The position numbers were made by a program, and so were the translations under genes. Shown one piece after another: positions 21,436 through 22,267 of a DNA stretch of 22,267 nt. The stretch is from a virus. The notes under the pieces were generated by a model. That model was not told where the DNA came from. It saw only the letters and a list, made by a program, of their open reading frames with translations, and searched no databases. Within the stretch, counting starts at the first letter, position 1. The number at the start of each line of letters is the position of its first letter. The stretch covers positions 1 to 22,267 of the IMG/VR virus record IMGVR_UViG_3300034683_000268. One strand, given 5' to 3'.

Positions 21436-21644
21436 TGAAAACCTACAGAACCAACCTCGGCGATATGTGGGATTCCATTGCCCGCCGCGTTTATCCTAGC
21501 TATGGCGGCGAGCACCTGATGACGATGCTGATCGACGCCAACCCGGCGCACCGGGAGACGACCATCTTCTCGGGGGGGGTCATGCTTAACATCCCAGAAG
21601 TCGCCGCGCCGACGGTCCGCAGTTTGCCGCCCTGGAAGAGGTAG
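21435..21644 (+). CDS. Tail protein X (P2 gpX-like)
   Basis: This 69-residue protein reads MKTYRTNLGDMWDSIARRVY followed by HLMTMLIDANPAHRETTIFS and a C-terminal LNIPEVAAP. It is a short LysM-like fold: the T..GDMWDSIA opening and ..IPE end are typical of P2 gpX. It is thought to act at the baseplate/tail hub. ATG 21435 shares its A with the tape-measure TAA; GGGGGATGG lies upstream. The order tape measure, X, D matches P2-like tails. Confidence 0.9.
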   Translation: MKTYRTNLGDMWDSIARRVYPSYGGEHLMTMLIDANPAHRETTIFSGGVMLNIPEVAAPTVRSLPPWKR

Positions 21645-21648
21645 CGCC

Positions 21649-22267
21649 ATGTCGACGCAGGTATCACGTCGAGTGTTTTTGAATGTTATTTATCAGGGGG
21701 CTGATATCTCCAAAGATATCAGCCCTTATTTGATTGATTTTACATATACCGACAATGCTCATGGCAAAGACGACGATATATCCCTTACTCTTGAGGATCG
21801 CCAGGGGCTTTGGCGGGGGGATTGGTTCCCCACAAGGGGAGACTCGATAAGCGTCTCCATGACCTCGATTAACTGGGATGGCCCAAACGACGTAAAGGTC
21901 TTGCCCTGTGGGACCTTCCAAGTGGACGAAATTGAGTGCTTCGGACCCCCTACGGTGGCAACAATAAAGGCTGTCTCTACTCCGGTGTCATCTGCGGCCA
22001 AACGACGCAAAGAAACAAAGGCATGGGAGGCTGTTTCGCTGTCAGTGATTGCCGGCGAAATTTCCAGCAAACACGGGCTTTCCCTTTTTTGGGACGCTGC
22101 GAATGATCCTTTCTACGAGCGCAAGGATCAAATAGAGGTCCCGGACTTGGTGTTTTTGAAGGGGCTTTGCATTGACGCTGGTTTGGCCATAAAAACAACC
22201 GACAACCAGCTGGTAGTTTATTCTGAAGACGTCTATGACAAAAAAGCACCTGTCGATGAAATTTGCT
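21649..22267 (+). CDS. Late control/baseplate hub protein D (gpD-like), truncated by the window
   Basis: An open frame from ATG 21649 runs past the window edge, giving at least 206 residues. VFLNVIYQGADISKDISPYL, IDFTYTDNAHGKDDDISLTL and EDRQGLWRGDWFPTRGDSIS match P2 gpD and related T4 gp27-like hub proteins. The later LPCGTFQVDEIECFGPPTVA and WDAANDPFYERKDQIEVPDL belong to the same family. It forms the central baseplate hub under the tube. The start lies 4 bp after the gpX stop; no strong ribosome site is seen, so translation is probably coupled. A 12-bp perfect hairpin lies near the 5' end of the coding sequence (21698-21725). Confidence 0.9.
   Translation, partial: MSTQVSRRVFLNVIYQGADISKDISPYLIDFTYTDNAHGKDDDISLTLEDRQGLWRGDWFPTRGDSISVSMTSINWDGPNDVKVLPCGTFQVDEIECFGPPTVATIKAVSTPVSSAAKRRKETKAWEAVSLSVIAGEISSKHGLSLFWDAANDPFYERKDQIEVPDLVFLKGLCIDAGLAIKTTDNQLVVYSEDVYDKKAPVDEIC

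Noticed and set aside
1-22267. CRISPR arrays, tRNA or rRNA genes, insertion sequences with transposase
   Set aside because: None was seen on reading both strands: no spaced direct repeats of array type, no cloverleaf with a CCA-type end noticed, no transposase motifs.

Overview
The window is a continuous stretch of a tailed-phage genome or prophage, with every convincing gene on the + strand and no recognisable host gene. The head genes are of the lambda type: Nu1-like small terminase, GpA-family large terminase, gpW-like/DUF6148 protein, lambda-family portal, ClpP-type head protease with a nested scaffold, decoration protein and gpE-type major capsid protein. The tail genes are of the contractile P2 type: sheath, tube, E/E'-like chaperone, tape measure, gpX and gpD. 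The particle should therefore be a myovirus with a lambda-like capsid. GC content is fairly high, judged by eye. A short class III (anaerobic) ribonucleotide reductase segment suggests an anaerobic host. Synergistota or Desulfovibrio-like bacteria would fit, but this is only an impression from protein flavour.

Layout: positions 14-2875 hold replication genes: an O-like initiator carrying iteron-like repeats, a DnaB/RepA-type ATPase, a small protein and SSB. Positions 2884-4559 hold a tightly packed set of small accessory genes, mostly coupled by ATGA or GTGA overlaps, including a MazG-like protein, an HTH protein and a 50-residue membrane protein. Positions 4556-5231 hold an HNH endonuclease overlapping a 54-residue stand-alone NrdD-like glycyl-radical segment. 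A possible regulator at 5253-5768 is followed by a 12-bp tandem repeat and a strong terminator.

Positions 5993-7069 are the most unusual part. A small (207-residue) tyrosine recombinase is followed by a 206-bp segment bounded by perfect 17-bp inverted repeats. The right repeat ends 15 bp before the small terminase gene. This arrangement resembles a recombinase-controlled invertible switch, although a MITE-like insertion or an attachment region is also possible.

Positions 7070-15508 carry packaging, capsid and connector genes, and 15505-22267 carry the contractile tail up to a gpD-like hub gene cut by the window edge. Other notable points are a T TTT TTA slippery site with an adjacent hairpin that would fuse E to E' in the tail chaperone, a perfect internal ribosome site for a Nu3-like scaffold, and terminator-shaped hairpins inside at least two conserved virion genes.
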